Positions 9,428 through 17,950 of a stretch of 28,572 bases of DNA are shown here, piece by piece. Every line of letters begins with the position of its first letter. The stretch's first letter is position 1. This DNA is from Streptosporangiaceae bacterium (GTDB lineage Bacteria > Actinomycetota > Actinomycetes > Streptosporangiales > Streptosporangiaceae): contig JASHQP010000032.1 in NCBI GenBank assembly GCA_030039095.1, positions 1 to 28,572 on the forward strand. Reading direction: 5' to 3'. The notes beneath the pieces were generated by a model. The model was not told the DNA's origin, did not search any database, and saw nothing but the letters and a program-made list of their open reading frames with translations. The position numbers were made by a program, and so were the translations under genes.

Positions 9428-9456
9428 AGTATCGGGTCGCGGTCGGCCGGATACAA
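9428..9456 (-). promoter_or_regulatory. Promoter of the DUF1707-FHA gene
   Basis: Leftward TTGTAT (9456-9451), a 17-base spacer, and GATACT (9433-9428), then 7 bases to the ATG at 9420. The spacing is ideal for a housekeeping sigma factor and predicts transcription starting at or next to the ATG. It separates this gene from the importer operon that ends just upstream. Confidence 0.6.
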
Positions 9457-9462
9457 GCGGAA

Positions 9463-9476
9463 GGCGCGACAGCGCC
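9463..9476 (-). terminator. Weak hairpin after the importer operon
   Basis: GGCGC and GCGCC flank a four-base loop 18 bases after the stop codon of the double-ATPase gene. The stem is short and lacks a T-tract. It could be a weak intrinsic terminator, or chance in such GC-rich DNA. Confidence 0.25.
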
Positions 9477-9493
9477 GGAGTCACCCCAGCCGG

Positions 9494-11569
9494 CTACGCC
9501 TCGGCGGCGGCGGCCGAGGTCTGGCTCTCCGCCGGCTCCGGGTTCTGCAGCGGGAAATGGCACGCGGCCAGGTGCCCGGTTCCGGGGAAGGCCCGCAGCG
9601 GTGGCTCGACCTCGGCGCAGATTTCCTCGGCCAGCGGGCAGCGGGTGCGGAACCTGCATCCGGACGGCGGGTGGATCGCGCTCGGCAGCTCTCCGGTGAT
9701 GCCGGCCTTGACCTTTGCCTGCTCGGCCTCGGGGTCGGCTACCGGCGCCGAGTCGAGCAGTCCCTTGGTGTACGGGTGAGCCGGCCGCAGGTACACGTCG
9801 TCCGCGGCCCCGACCTCGACCAGCTTGCCAAGGTACATGACGCCGATCTGGCTGGACAGGTAGCGGACCACCGCCAGGTCGTGGGAGATGAACAGGTAGG
9901 TCAGGCCGAGTTCACGCTGCAGGTCGCGCATCATGTTGAGGATCTGGGCCTGGATCGAGACGTCGAGCGCGGACACCGGCTCGTCGGCCACGATGAGCTT
10001 CGGCGAGAGCATCAGGGCCCGCGCGAAGCCGAGCCGCTGGCGCTGACCCCCGGAGAACTCGTGCGGGTAGCGCTCCACCGCCGTGCGCGGCAGCCCGACG
10101 TGGTCGAGCATCTCCGCCACCTTGTCGCGCCGCTCGGAGCGGGACCCGATGTGCTGCACGACGAGCGGCTCGGCCAGGACCGTGCCGGCCCGCATCCGCG
10201 GGTCGAGCGACGCGTACGCGTCCTGGAACATCAGCTGAATGTCCCGGCGCTCCCTGCGGTACTCGCGGCCGTTGCTCCGGGCCAGGTCCTTGCCGTCGAA
10301 GTTGATCGCACCGCTGGTCGGCTGCTCCAGACCGACCACGAGCCTGCCGATGGTCGTCTTGCCGCAGCCGGACTCGCCGACCAGGCCGAGCGTCTGGCCG
10401 GCCCGGATCGCGAAGCTCACGTCGGCGACGGCGCTGACGGAGCCGACCCGCCGCTGCAGGACCGCTCCCCTGGTCACCGGGAAGTCCTTGACCAGGTGCT
10501 CGACGTTCAGCAGCACCGTGGAGTCGCCGGTGGGAGGGGCGAGCTCGGCCAGCCTCGGGCCCACGTGCTCGGCCGTGCGCTTGGTGCGGCTCCATTCGGG
10601 CTCGCCGACCGGGAAGAAGCAGGCGAAGCGATGGCCGACCGTCTCGCCGCCGAGCTCAGGCTCTTCCGTGCGGCACTGATCCGTGGCGTACCGGCAGCGC
10701 GGGGCGAACCTGCAGCCCTTTGGGGGGTTCATCAGGTCCGGCGGGATGCCCGGGATCGAGTACAGCCGCTCCTTGGTCTCGGCCGCCTTGTCCGGCAGCG
10801 ACTGGAACAGCGCCTCGGTGTAGGGGTGCCGGGGGTTGCCGAACAGCGTGGCGGTGTCGGTGGTCTCGGCGATCTTCCCGGCGTACATCACCGCGACCCG
10901 GTCGGCGCGGCCTGCGATGACCCCGAGGTCATGGGTGACCAGGATGACCGCCATGCCCAGCCGCTGTCGCAGATCGTCGATCAGCTCCAGGATCTGCTTC
11001 TGGATGGTCACGTCCAGCGCGGTGGTCGGCTCGTCGGCGATGAGAAGCTTCGGCTCGCAGGCGAGCGCCATCGCGATCATCACGCGCTGCCGCATGCCGC
11101 CGGAGAACTGGTGCGGGTACTCCGACATGCGCTCCTTGGCCTGCGGCAGCCCGACCAGGTTGAGTACCTCGGCTGCCCGGTCGGTGGCCTGCTCGTTGCT
11201 GACGCCGCGATGCAGCTTGACGGCCTCGGCGATCTGCCTGCCCACGGTCATCGTCGGGTTCAGCGACGTCAGCGGGTCCTGGAAGATCATGCCGATCTCG
11301 TTGCCCCGGATCCGGCGCATGTCGTCGACCGAGAACGAGCTGATCTCCTGCCCGGACAGCGTGATGCTGCCGCTGGTGATGTGACCGCCAGTGGGGAGCA
11401 GCTGCATGATCGACAGCGCGGTCATCGTCTTGCCGCAGCCTGACTCGCCGACAATGCCGAGCGTCTCGCCGGTCTCCACGTGAATGGTCACGCCGTCCAC
11501 GGCGTGCACCACCCCTTGCTTCAGCCGGATCTCGGTGCGCAGGTCTGTGATCTCGAGTAGCGGCGCCAC
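9494..11569 (-). CDS. Fused oligopeptide-type ABC transporter ATPase (DppD-DppF in one chain)
   Basis: 691 residues carrying two complete ABC ATPase domains. Domain 1: Walker A GESGCGKT at 41-48, signature FSGGMRQR near 155-162, Walker B LLIADEP near 175-181. Domain 2: Walker A GESGCGKT at 398-405, signature FSGGQRQR, Walker B LIVADEP. Each domain ends in the Opp/Dpp Cys-rich extension ([14 protein letters not shown] and [14 protein letters not shown]). The fusion replaces the usual separate D and F subunits and would drive the heterodimeric permease by itself. GTG 11569 has an excellent AGGAGG site 7-12 bases upstream and lies 11 bases after the dppC-like stop. It is the last gene of the importer operon. 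The symbol is left blank because the substrate is unknown. Confidence 0.93.
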   Translation of the reverse strand: MAPLLEITDLRTEIRLKQGVVHAVDGVTIHVETGETLGIVGESGCGKTMTALSIMQLLPTGGHITSGSITLSGQEISSFSVDDMRRIRGNEIGMIFQDPLTSLNPTMTVGRQIAEAVKLHRGVSNEQATDRAAEVLNLVGLPQAKERMSEYPHQFSGGMRQRVMIAMALACEPKLLIADEPTTALDVTIQKQILELIDDLRQRLGMAVILVTHDLGVIAGRADRVAVMYAGKIAETTDTATLFGNPRHPYTEALFQSLPDKAAETKERLYSIPGIPPDLMNPPKGCRFAPRCRYATDQCRTEEPELGGETVGHRFACFFPVGEPEWSRTKRTAEHVGPRLAELAPPTGDSTVLLNVEHLVKDFPVTRGAVLQRRVGSVSAVADVSFAIRAGQTLGLVGESGCGKTTIGRLVVGLEQPTSGAINFDGKDLARSNGREYRRERRDIQLMFQDAYASLDPRMRAGTVLAEPLVVQHIGSRSERRDKVAEMLDHVGLPRTAVERYPHEFSGGQRQRLGFARALMLSPKLIVADEPVSALDVSIQAQILNMMRDLQRELGLTYLFISHDLAVVRYLSSQIGVMYLGKLVEVGAADDVYLRPAHPYTKGLLDSAPVADPEAEQAKVKAGITGELPSAIHPPSGCRFRTRCPLAEEICAEVEPPLRAFPGTGHLAACHFPLQNPEPAESQTSAAAAEA

Positions 11570-11580
11570 TAGGTCCCCTC

Positions 11581-12546
11581 CTACCGGCGCTGCAGCCGGG
11601 TCTCGAACGCGTCGCGGAGTGCGTCGCCGATGAAGTTGAACGCGATGCAGGTCAGGATGATAGCGATGCCGGGCGGGTAGATCAGCCACCAGTAGTTCTG
11701 GCTGCTCTGCAGGTAGGTCAGGCCGCCCGACAGCATCGACCCCCAGTCCGTCGCCGGAGGCTGTACTCCCAGGCCGAGGAACCCAAGACCGGCCAGGATC
11801 AGGATCGAGTCGGCGACCGCGAACGTGGCCTGCACGATGATCGTGCCGATCGCGTTCGGGATGATATGGCGGATGATCGAGCGGGATCTGCGCCCCCCGA
11901 TGATCTTCACGGCCTGCACGTATTCCCTGGTGCGCAGCGTCAGCGTCTCGCCGCGCACCAGCCGGGCCACGCCCAGCCAGTAGAACACCGCGATGATGAA
12001 GATCATGATGATCGTGTTCGGGTGGAAGACCACCGACAGGATGATGATCACCATGATCGAGGGCAGAGACAGGCCGGCGTCGACGATCCGCATCAGGAAC
12101 GAGTCGACGATGCCGCCGACGAACCCGGAGAAGGCCCCGTAGAGGGTGCCGAACAGCACCGCGACGATCGCGGCGGCAAATCCGACCTCCAGCGACGTCT
12201 GGCCGCCGACCATCAGCCGGCCGACCTGGTCGTAGCCGAGGTTGTCGCACCCGAGCAGGTGCGCGCCGCTGGGCGGGCACAGCGTGTCGTTGAGGTTGGT
12301 GTTGACCTGGTTGGTCTTGTAGATCAGCGGCCCGATGTAGCAGAACAGCACGATGAACACGATCATGCCGACGCTGGCCAGCGCGAGCTTGTTCTCGGCG
12401 AAGACCTCCCAGCCGCGGCGCAGCATGCCGCGCGGCTTGGCGGAGGTAAGGGAGCCGGGGGTGTCCGGTACGCTGGTCGGCTCGAGGACCGTCGAGGACC
12501 GGCCGAGCTGCCCGGAGTCGGCGCCAGGAGGCGGAATGATGGCCAT
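11581..12546 (-). CDS. ABC transporter permease, DppC/OppC type
   Basis: A 321-residue inner-membrane permease. An N-terminal cytoplasmic leader with a Pro/Ser-rich stretch precedes GWEVFAENKLALASVGMIVFIVLFCYIGP, the OppC-type first membrane segment. The cytoplasmic coupling (EAA) loop is TREYVQAVKIIGGRRSRSIIRHIIPN, and the DSILILAGLGFLGLGVQPPATDWGSML segment is diagnostic for the C subunit. A periplasmic insert contains two Cys residues (TLCPPSGAHLLGCDNLG), the usual DDLGRD-type region. Its ATG shares one base with the dppB-like stop (TGATG), so translation is coupled. It pairs with the DppB-type permease to form the channel. Confidence 0.93.
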   Translation of the reverse strand: MAIIPPPGADSGQLGRSSTVLEPTSVPDTPGSLTSAKPRGMLRRGWEVFAENKLALASVGMIVFIVLFCYIGPLIYKTNQVNTNLNDTLCPPSGAHLLGCDNLGYDQVGRLMVGGQTSLEVGFAAAIVAVLFGTLYGAFSGFVGGIVDSFLMRIVDAGLSLPSIMVIIILSVVFHPNTIIMIFIIAVFYWLGVARLVRGETLTLRTREYVQAVKIIGGRRSRSIIRHIIPNAIGTIIVQATFAVADSILILAGLGFLGLGVQPPATDWGSMLSGGLTYLQSSQNYWWLIYPPGIAIILTCIAFNFIGDALRDAFETRLQRR

Positions 12547-13493
12547 CAGCTGTACCTCACCCTCGGGTCGAGCACCGCATAACTGACGTCCGCCAGCAGG
12601 TTCCCGAGGATCGTCGCCAGCGTGGCAAGCACGGTGAACCCGAGCAGGACCTCGTAGTCGACGTTGAGCGCGGCGTTGTAGAACGCGAGTCCCATGCCCG
12701 GGTAGTTGAACACGACCTCGACGAAGATCGCCCCGGCCACCAGCGTCGGCAGCGAGAGACCCAGGAGGGTGATGATGGACATCAGCGAGTTGCGGAACAC
12801 GTGCCCCCACAGCACCCGCCGCTCGCTGGCGCCCTTGGCTCTGGCGGTGCGGACGTAGTCCTGCACCAGGTTGTCCATGACCGAGGAGCGCATGTACCGG
12901 CTCCACAGCGCGTACAGCACGAACGCGTAGGAGATCACCGGCAGGATCAGCGCCTTGGGCTGGGAAAGGATCTGGCCGACCGAGGTGCCCTGCGGCGCGA
13001 ACGGCGGCAGCAGGTGCACGTCGACGGAGAACCACTCGACCAGCAGCAGGCCGACGAAGAACGTTGGCGTGGCGTAGCCGAGGAAGGACAGGCCGGTCAG
13101 GACGTAGTCGCCGACCGTGTAGCGCTTCACGGCCTGGTAGAGGCCCAGCGGAATGCCGAACAGCAGCGAGACGAAGGTGCCGAGCAGCACCAGGATGATC
13201 GTCTTGGGCAGGTCCTGGGCGATCAGCGCGGCCACCGACATGTTGAGCTTGTTGGAGAAGCCGAGGTTGCCGTGCAGCAGCTGGCCGATCCACTTCACGT
13301 ATTGCACATAGAACGGCTTGTCGAAGCCGTACAGGTGGTTGTAGTACGCGACCTGCTGGGGGGTGGCGCGCTGGCCGAGCATCGCCTTGATCGGCCCGCC
13401 CGGGAACAGGTGCACCAGAAACAGCGTGAACACCGTCACGAAGAACAAGACCACAATGGTCTGCAAGGTGCGCCGGATCAGGAAACCGATCAT
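12546..13493 (-). CDS. ABC transporter permease, DppB/OppB type
   Basis: A 315-residue permease starting with the family's N-terminal helix (IGFLIRRTLQTIVVLFFVTVFTLFLVHL). GNLGFSNKLNMSV and the long central hydrophobic segments follow. The coupling loop DYVRTARAKGASERRVLWGHVFRNSL is typical of DppB, and the C-terminus (VLATLATILGNLLADVSYAVLDPRVRYS) ends in the classic DPR-Y motif. ATG 13493 has a purine-rich AAGGGGGG site upstream. The gene lies 135 bases after the binding-protein stop, beyond a very stable hairpin, so its expression may be lower than that of the binding protein. Confidence 0.94.
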   Translation of the reverse strand: MIGFLIRRTLQTIVVLFFVTVFTLFLVHLFPGGPIKAMLGQRATPQQVAYYNHLYGFDKPFYVQYVKWIGQLLHGNLGFSNKLNMSVAALIAQDLPKTIILVLLGTFVSLLFGIPLGLYQAVKRYTVGDYVLTGLSFLGYATPTFFVGLLLVEWFSVDVHLLPPFAPQGTSVGQILSQPKALILPVISYAFVLYALWSRYMRSSVMDNLVQDYVRTARAKGASERRVLWGHVFRNSLMSIITLLGLSLPTLVAGAIFVEVVFNYPGMGLAFYNAALNVDYEVLLGFTVLATLATILGNLLADVSYAVLDPRVRYS

Positions 13494-13580
13494 CGCGCCA
13501 TCCCCCCTTCGCCTGCTGGGACGGTGCCCGCGGTCTCAGTCCAGCACATCGTCTCTCCTATGCCTATAGCCGTCCGGCCT

Positions 13581-13618
13581 CCGGGTGCCGTCCCGCACAG
13601 CGGCGGGACGGCACCCGG
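13581..13618 (-). terminator. Perfect 16-bp stem-loop between binding-protein and permease genes
   Basis: 13581-13596 is the exact inverse complement of 13603-13618, with a six-base loop (ACAGCG) and one further A-T pair outside. It begins 10 bases after the stop codon of the solute-binding protein on the leftward transcript. No U-tract follows. This placement is standard for a partial terminator or 3'-end stabiliser that makes binding-protein mRNA exceed that of the membrane subunits. Confidence 0.75.
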
Positions 13619-13628
13619 AACTATCCGG

Positions 13629-15500
13629 CTACTTGATGAAATGCCAGTACTCAGGTAGCAGCATGAACAGCGGGCTGAACGTGACGCCCTTCAGCTTGCT
13701 GGTCACCGCCTGGACCGCGAACGGCTCCGGCTCCGGCACCCACATGAACGGAAGCTGCTGCGCCGCGTACGTGGCGTACTCGTGGAACACCGCCAGGCTG
13801 CTGCTGGTGTGCGTCTCGTCGATCAGCTTGTCCATCGTCGGGTCGGAGTAGTTACCCGAGTTCGACCCGGCGCCGGTGGCGAACAGCGGCTCGCCGGTCG
13901 GCTCGAAGCCCGGGCCGTCGAAGCCCCAGCCGCCGTAGGAGAACACCTGCACGTTGCACTTCGGGCCCATCGGCGCGCACGGGGCGCTCTCGCCGATGAT
14001 CGTGTCGAACGACTGCCCGACGAGCGTGACGTCGATGCCGACCTGCGACTCCTCGGACTTGATCGCCTCGTACGTCGCCGTGGCGGCCGCCACGCCGGTC
14101 GAGTAGACGAACGTGAGCTTCAGCTGCTCGCCCTTGGTGATGTGGGCCCCGCACTTGGACGGATCCTGGCAGGTCATGACGCCGCCGACCTCCGACCAGC
14201 CGTGGCTGGTCAGCAGCGCCTTGGCCTTCGCCGGGTCGTACGGGTACGGGCCCTGGCCGCCGTTCTCCTTCTCGATCGCCGGCTCGAACTGGTTCGCCGG
14301 CACGTTCGGCACCGGCCCGGCGTCCGGTGTGGCGTAGCCGCGCCAGATCGACTTGCTGATGCCGGGCTGGTCCTCGGCGTACTGCATGGCCTGGCGGATG
14401 TACAGCTGCCGGACCAGGTAGCCGACCTGCGGGTTGTTGAAGTTCGGCTGGGAGTACTGGATGCCATAGTCCAGGAACGGCTCCAGGTAGTACGAGCTGC
14501 CCAGCGGGTTCACCGACGGCAGGTAGGAGTTCGCCGGCTTCTGCGCCAGGTCCTGGGTGGGGATGTAGCCAATGTCGACCGACCCGGTCTTCAGCGCCGT
14601 GTACTCGGCCGCGTCAGAAGTGAACGGGATGAACTTGATCGCCGACACCGACGGCTTGGGGCTGCCGGAGTAGTCCTTGTTCGGCACCATCGTGACGTTG
14701 CCGTCGGTGTTGAAGCTGGACAGCTTCCACGGTCCGTCGACGACCGACCACAGCGGGCTGGTCGCGTACGTGGAGGCGATCTTTGCCTGCGCGGTGAGGA
14801 AGGTGTAGACGGCCTTGCACTTGGCCCAGCCGTCGGCCGCGCTGTCGGTGCTGCAGCCGCCGCTGCCGGGCTTGGCGCCCAGGCTGGTCACGTCCCACGC
14901 CAGCGGCATCGGGGTCAGCTCGGCGAGCTGGTTGTAGGTGTACCAGATGCTGGAGTACGCCTTGTTCAGCTGCATCGTCACCTGGTCCGGCCCGGTGGCC
15001 TTGTACGAGGTGATGTTGTCCGGCAGAAGACCAGGAGCGTACGCGTCCCAGTTCGCCTTCTCCGCCTCGGCCATGTTCAGGAAGAAGATCAGCGACTGGG
15101 CGTCGACGGTCTCCCCGTCCGACCACTTCCAGCCCTTCAGGTTGATCACCACGGTCCTGCCGCCGTTGGTGTAATCGGGCGCGTCCGCCGGCGACAGCGG
15201 GTAGTTCACCGACACCGACGTGTCGGTGTTGTTGCCGAACATGTACAGCTGCCGGTACATCAGGTACTGGAACTGGTTGTCGTTGAAGACGCCCGCGTTC
15301 GTGATCGAATAGAACGGGAAGATCCAGCTGTAGGTGACCGCCGCCTCCAGCGCGACCGTCACCGTCCCGCCCTTCACCGGCGTGCCCGACGAACTGCCCG
15401 ACGGGCTGCTGCCCGACGACGAGCACGCCGCAGCCGTCAAGGCGACGGCCGCGGTCACGGCAACAGCCGCGAGGCGCAGCCTACGTCTCCCAAATTTCAT
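13629..15500 (-). CDS. Extracellular solute-binding lipoprotein, family 5 (Opp/Dpp type)
   Basis: A 623-residue binding protein of the SBP_bac_5 family. The signal sequence MKFGRRRLRL plus a hydrophobic stretch ends in the lipobox LTAAAC with C26 as the lipidated cysteine; a Ser/Gly linker follows. The mature part opens with KGGTVTVALEA. It contains WKWSDGETVDAQSLIFFLNMAEA (the family signature), a domain II with YLVRQLYIRQAMQYAEDQPGI and a C-terminal YATYAAQQLPFMWVPEPEPF. ATG 15500 has a strong GGAAGGAG site. This family binds peptides but also nickel, sugars, opines and other small molecules, so it does not by itself define a peptide substrate. Its divergence from a ureide-hydrolysing operon suggests a small nitrogenous ligand. 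It is the first gene of the importer operon. Confidence 0.94.
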   Translation of the reverse strand: MKFGRRRLRLAAVAVTAAVALTAAACSSSGSSPSGSSSGTPVKGGTVTVALEAAVTYSWIFPFYSITNAGVFNDNQFQYLMYRQLYMFGNNTDTSVSVNYPLSPADAPDYTNGGRTVVINLKGWKWSDGETVDAQSLIFFLNMAEAEKANWDAYAPGLLPDNITSYKATGPDQVTMQLNKAYSSIWYTYNQLAELTPMPLAWDVTSLGAKPGSGGCSTDSAADGWAKCKAVYTFLTAQAKIASTYATSPLWSVVDGPWKLSSFNTDGNVTMVPNKDYSGSPKPSVSAIKFIPFTSDAAEYTALKTGSVDIGYIPTQDLAQKPANSYLPSVNPLGSSYYLEPFLDYGIQYSQPNFNNPQVGYLVRQLYIRQAMQYAEDQPGISKSIWRGYATPDAGPVPNVPANQFEPAIEKENGGQGPYPYDPAKAKALLTSHGWSEVGGVMTCQDPSKCGAHITKGEQLKLTFVYSTGVAAATATYEAIKSEESQVGIDVTLVGQSFDTIIGESAPCAPMGPKCNVQVFSYGGWGFDGPGFEPTGEPLFATGAGSNSGNYSDPTMDKLIDETHTSSSLAVFHEYATYAAQQLPFMWVPEPEPFAVQAVTSKLKGVTFSPLFMLLPEYWHFIK

Positions 15501-15550
15501 GTGCGCTCCTTCCGGACATGGAGCGGCCCCATGGGGCCTCCCCGGGCCGC

Positions 15551-15599
15551 AGTATGCGCGACGCCCCTTGGCAGCGGCTTGGCGAGCGCTTGGCGCGCC
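15551..15599 (-). promoter_or_regulatory. Three 11-bp-spaced direct repeats at a probable importer promoter
   Basis: On the + strand CTTGGC occurs at 15567, 15578 and 15589, exactly 11 bases apart. On the leftward strand a -10-like CATACT lies at 15556-15551, so a -35 at the usual distance would fall inside the first two repeats, where no consensus -35 is seen. Direct repeats in phase with the DNA helix over a poor -35 are typical of response-regulator activator sites in actinomycetes. The regulator is unknown. Confidence 0.5.
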
Positions 15600-15611
15600 G
15601 CTCCCCGGCTC

Positions 15612-15661
15612 TGGAATGGGGTGCCCGGCAGGTCTAAATTGGCTTATCTGAGCAGCGATAA
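15612..15661 (+). promoter_or_regulatory. Promoter and possible operator of the ureide-hydrolysis operon
   Basis: TGGAAT (15612-15617), a 17-base spacer and TAAATT (15635-15640) form a plausible promoter in the only AT-rich patch of the divergent region. Just downstream, over the predicted start site, TTATC (15644-15648) and GATAA (15657-15661) form an inverted repeat with an 8-base spacer. A repressor there would block initiation. It does not match the palindrome at the iclR-type gene, so a different regulator may act. Confidence 0.4.
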
Positions 15662-15688
15662 CGACGTCGCAGATTGAGGAGAGCACCG

Positions 15689-16537
15689 GTGACGACACTT
15701 CGCGCAGCGATCACGCAGGTCGCGTGGACCGGCGACAAGGAGACGATGATCAAGCGCCACGAGGAGCTCGCGCGCTCGGCCGCTGCCGGCGGCGCGTCGA
15801 TCGTCGGGTTCCAGGAGCTGTTCTACGGGCCGTACTTCGGCATCGTCACCGACCAGAAGTACTACTCCTACACCGAGCCGGTTCCCGGGCCGACCACCGA
15901 GCGGTTCCAGGCGCTGGCCAGGGAGCTGAACCTGGTCATCATCCTGCCGGTCTACGAGGTCGAGAACGAGGGTGAGTACTACAACACCGCCGCGGTCATC
16001 GATGCCGGCGGCGCGCTGCTGGGCAAGTACCGCAAGCATCACCTGCCGAACCTGCCGCAGTTCTGGGAGAAGTTCTACTTCCGTCCCGGCAACCTGGGTT
16101 ACCCGGTGTTCGACACCGCGGCCGGCCGCGTCGGTGTCTATATCTGCTATGACCGGCATTTCCCGGAGGGCTGGCGGGAGCTGGGGCTGGGCGGCGCGCA
16201 GATCGTTTTCAATCCCTCGGCGACCAAGCCGGGGCTGTCGAACCGGCTGTGGGAGCTGGAGCAGCCGGCGGCGGCCGCGGCGAACCAGTATTTCGTCGCC
16301 GCGAACAACCGGATCGGCCGTGAGTACGAGGAGTTCGGCGAGGAGGCTGTCGAGTTCTACGGCTCGAGCTACTTCGTCGACCCGCGCGGGAACTTCGTCG
16401 GCGAGGTGGCGTCCACCGATACCGAGGAGATCGTGATCCGCGACCTCGACCTGGACGAGATCACCCGCACCCGCAACGACTGGCAGTTCTACCGTGACCG
16501 CCGGCCGGAGACCTACACCCGGACGGTGCAGCCATGA
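15689..16537 (+). CDS. Beta-ureidopropionase-like amidohydrolase (nitrilase superfamily)
   Basis: 282 residues of the carbon-nitrogen hydrolase superfamily. The Glu-Lys-Cys triad is visible: E43 in FQELFYGPYFG, K116 in GKYRKHHLP, and nucleophile C153 in VYICYDRHFPEGWR. The FWEKFYFRPGN segment (second Glu, E127) and WELEQPAAAAANQYFV are typical of N-carbamyl-beta-alanine / N-carbamoyl-amino-acid amidohydrolases. These cleave the ureido product of dihydropyrimidinase or hydantoinase to an amino acid, CO2 and ammonia. GTG 15689 is chosen over an upstream in-frame start at 15674 because GAGGAGAG lies 7 bases before it. The stop overlaps the start of the next gene (ATGA), so the two are translationally coupled. 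It is the first gene of the rightward operon. Confidence 0.92.
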   Translation: MTTLRAAITQVAWTGDKETMIKRHEELARSAAAGGASIVGFQELFYGPYFGIVTDQKYYSYTEPVPGPTTERFQALARELNLVIILPVYEVENEGEYYNTAAVIDAGGALLGKYRKHHLPNLPQFWEKFYFRPGNLGYPVFDTAAGRVGVYICYDRHFPEGWRELGLGGAQIVFNPSATKPGLSNRLWELEQPAAAAANQYFVAANNRIGREYEEFGEEAVEFYGSSYFVDPRGNFVGEVASTDTEEIVIRDLDLDEITRTRNDWQFYRDRRPETYTRTVQP

Positions 16538-17943
16538 CGACCCTGATCACCGGGGGCACGGTCGTCTCCGCAACGGGATCCGCCCCGGCCGACGTGCTCA
16601 TCGACGGCGAGACGATCGCCGCCGTGTTCTCACCCGGCTCCGCCGCGCTCGGCCCGGTCAACGCCGAGACCGTCATCGACGCCACCGGCAAGTACGTCAT
16701 CCCTGGCGGCGTGGACGGGCACACCCACATGGAGATGCCGTTCGGCGGGACCCAGGCCTCGGACACGTTCGAGACCGGCACCCGAGCCGCGGCGTGGGGC
16801 GGCACCACCACGATCGTCGACTTCGTGGTGCAGTCGCACGGCCAGCGCGTGCAGGACCAGGTCGCGGTGTGGCACGAGAAGGCCGCCGGGAACTGCGCCA
16901 TCGATTACGCGTTCCACCAGATCATCGGCGACGTCAACGCAGACTCGCTGAAGGCGATGGACGAGCTGATCGGCGAGGGCATCACCAGCTTCAAGCTCTT
17001 CATGGCCTACCCGGGTGTGTTCCTGTCGAGCGACGGCCAGATCCTGCGGGCGATGCAGACGGCCGCCGGCAACGGCGGGCTGATCATGATGCACGCCGAG
17101 AACGGCTCGGCCATCGACGTGCTCGTGCAGCAGGCGCTGGAGCGGGGCGAGACGGCGCCGTACTACCACGGCGTCACCCGGCCGTGGCAGACCGAGCAGG
17201 AAGCCACGCATCGCGCGATCATGCTCGCGGACCTGGCCGGCGCGCCGCTGTACGTGGTCCACGTGTCGGCCAAGCAGGCGCTGGCCCGGATCGCCGAGGC
17301 CAGGGACGCCGGCCAGAACGTGTTCGGCGAGACCTGCCCGCAGTACCTCTACCTCTCGCTGGAGGAGAACCTCGGAGCGCCCGGGTTCGAGGGCGCCAAG
17401 TGGGTGTGCTCGACGCCGCTGCGCGCCCGCGCCGAGGGCCACCAGGACGAGCTCTGGCGCTACATCCGCACCGGCGACGTCACCACGGTGTCCACGGACC
17501 ACTGCCCGTTCTGCATGAAGGACCAGAAGGACATGGGCGTCGGCAACTTCGCCAAGATCCCCAACGGGATCGGCAGCGTCGAGCACCGGATGGACCTGCT
17601 GTACCAGGGCGTGGCCGACGGGCGCATCTCGCTGGAGCGCTGGGTGGACGTCTGCTGCGCGACGCCGGCCCGGATGTTCGGCATGTACGGCAAGAAGGGC
17701 GTGATCGGTCCCGGCGCGGACGCGGACATCGTGGTCTACGACCCGGGCGGCCACACCTCGATCGGCGTCGGCAAGACCCACCACATGAACATGGACTACT
17801 CGGCGTGGGAGGGATGGGAGATCGACGGGCATGTCGACGTGGTCCTGTCCCGCGGCACGGTCATCAAGGACAGTTCCGGCTACGTGGGAACCAGGGGCCA
17901 CGGCCGGTTCGTCCCGCGCGGCCTGTCGCAGAACCTGATCTGA
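16534..17943 (+). CDS. hydA: Dihydropyrimidinase / D-hydantoinase
   Basis: A 469-residue cyclic amidohydrolase of the TIM-barrel amidohydrolase superfamily. All binuclear-zinc ligands are seen: H63 and H65 in GVDGHTHMEMPFGGT, carboxylated K154 in SFKLFMAYPG, H187 in MMHAENGSAID, H243 in YVVHVSAKQAL and D322 in VSTDHCPF. The length and the FHQIIGD and PQYLYLS segments fit the dihydropyrimidinase/hydantoinase group rather than allantoinase or dihydroorotase. It opens dihydrouracil, dihydrothymine or 5-substituted hydantoins to the N-carbamoyl amino acid, which the overlapping upstream gene product would then cleave. The 4-base ATGA overlap points to equimolar synthesis. The exact ring substrate cannot be decided by eye. 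Confidence 0.93.
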   Translation: MTTLITGGTVVSATGSAPADVLIDGETIAAVFSPGSAALGPVNAETVIDATGKYVIPGGVDGHTHMEMPFGGTQASDTFETGTRAAAWGGTTTIVDFVVQSHGQRVQDQVAVWHEKAAGNCAIDYAFHQIIGDVNADSLKAMDELIGEGITSFKLFMAYPGVFLSSDGQILRAMQTAAGNGGLIMMHAENGSAIDVLVQQALERGETAPYYHGVTRPWQTEQEATHRAIMLADLAGAPLYVVHVSAKQALARIAEARDAGQNVFGETCPQYLYLSLEENLGAPGFEGAKWVCSTPLRARAEGHQDELWRYIRTGDVTTVSTDHCPFCMKDQKDMGVGNFAKIPNGIGSVEHRMDLLYQGVADGRISLERWVDVCCATPARMFGMYGKKGVIGPGADADIVVYDPGGHTSIGVGKTHHMNMDYSAWEGWEIDGHVDVVLSRGTVIKDSSGYVGTRGHGRFVPRGLSQNLI

Positions 17944-17950
17944 GGCTGCC

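Noticed and set aside
9344..11443. A long rightward open frame (about 700 codons) opposite the fused ATPase gene.
   Set aside because: It is the antisense shadow of the ATPase gene in high-GC DNA: Arg/Gly/Ala-rich translation without any domain motif and no ribosome site.
9494..15500. The ABC importer as a nickel or simple dipeptide transporter.
   Set aside because: No hydrogenase, urease or peptidase genes are next to it; the divergent ureide hydrolases give a better, though unproven, context.
13782..15677. A rightward open frame of 631 codons opposite the solute-binding protein gene.
   Set aside because: Composition is Arg/Val/Gly-rich with no recognisable fold, while the leftward frame has a lipobox and clear family 5 motifs.
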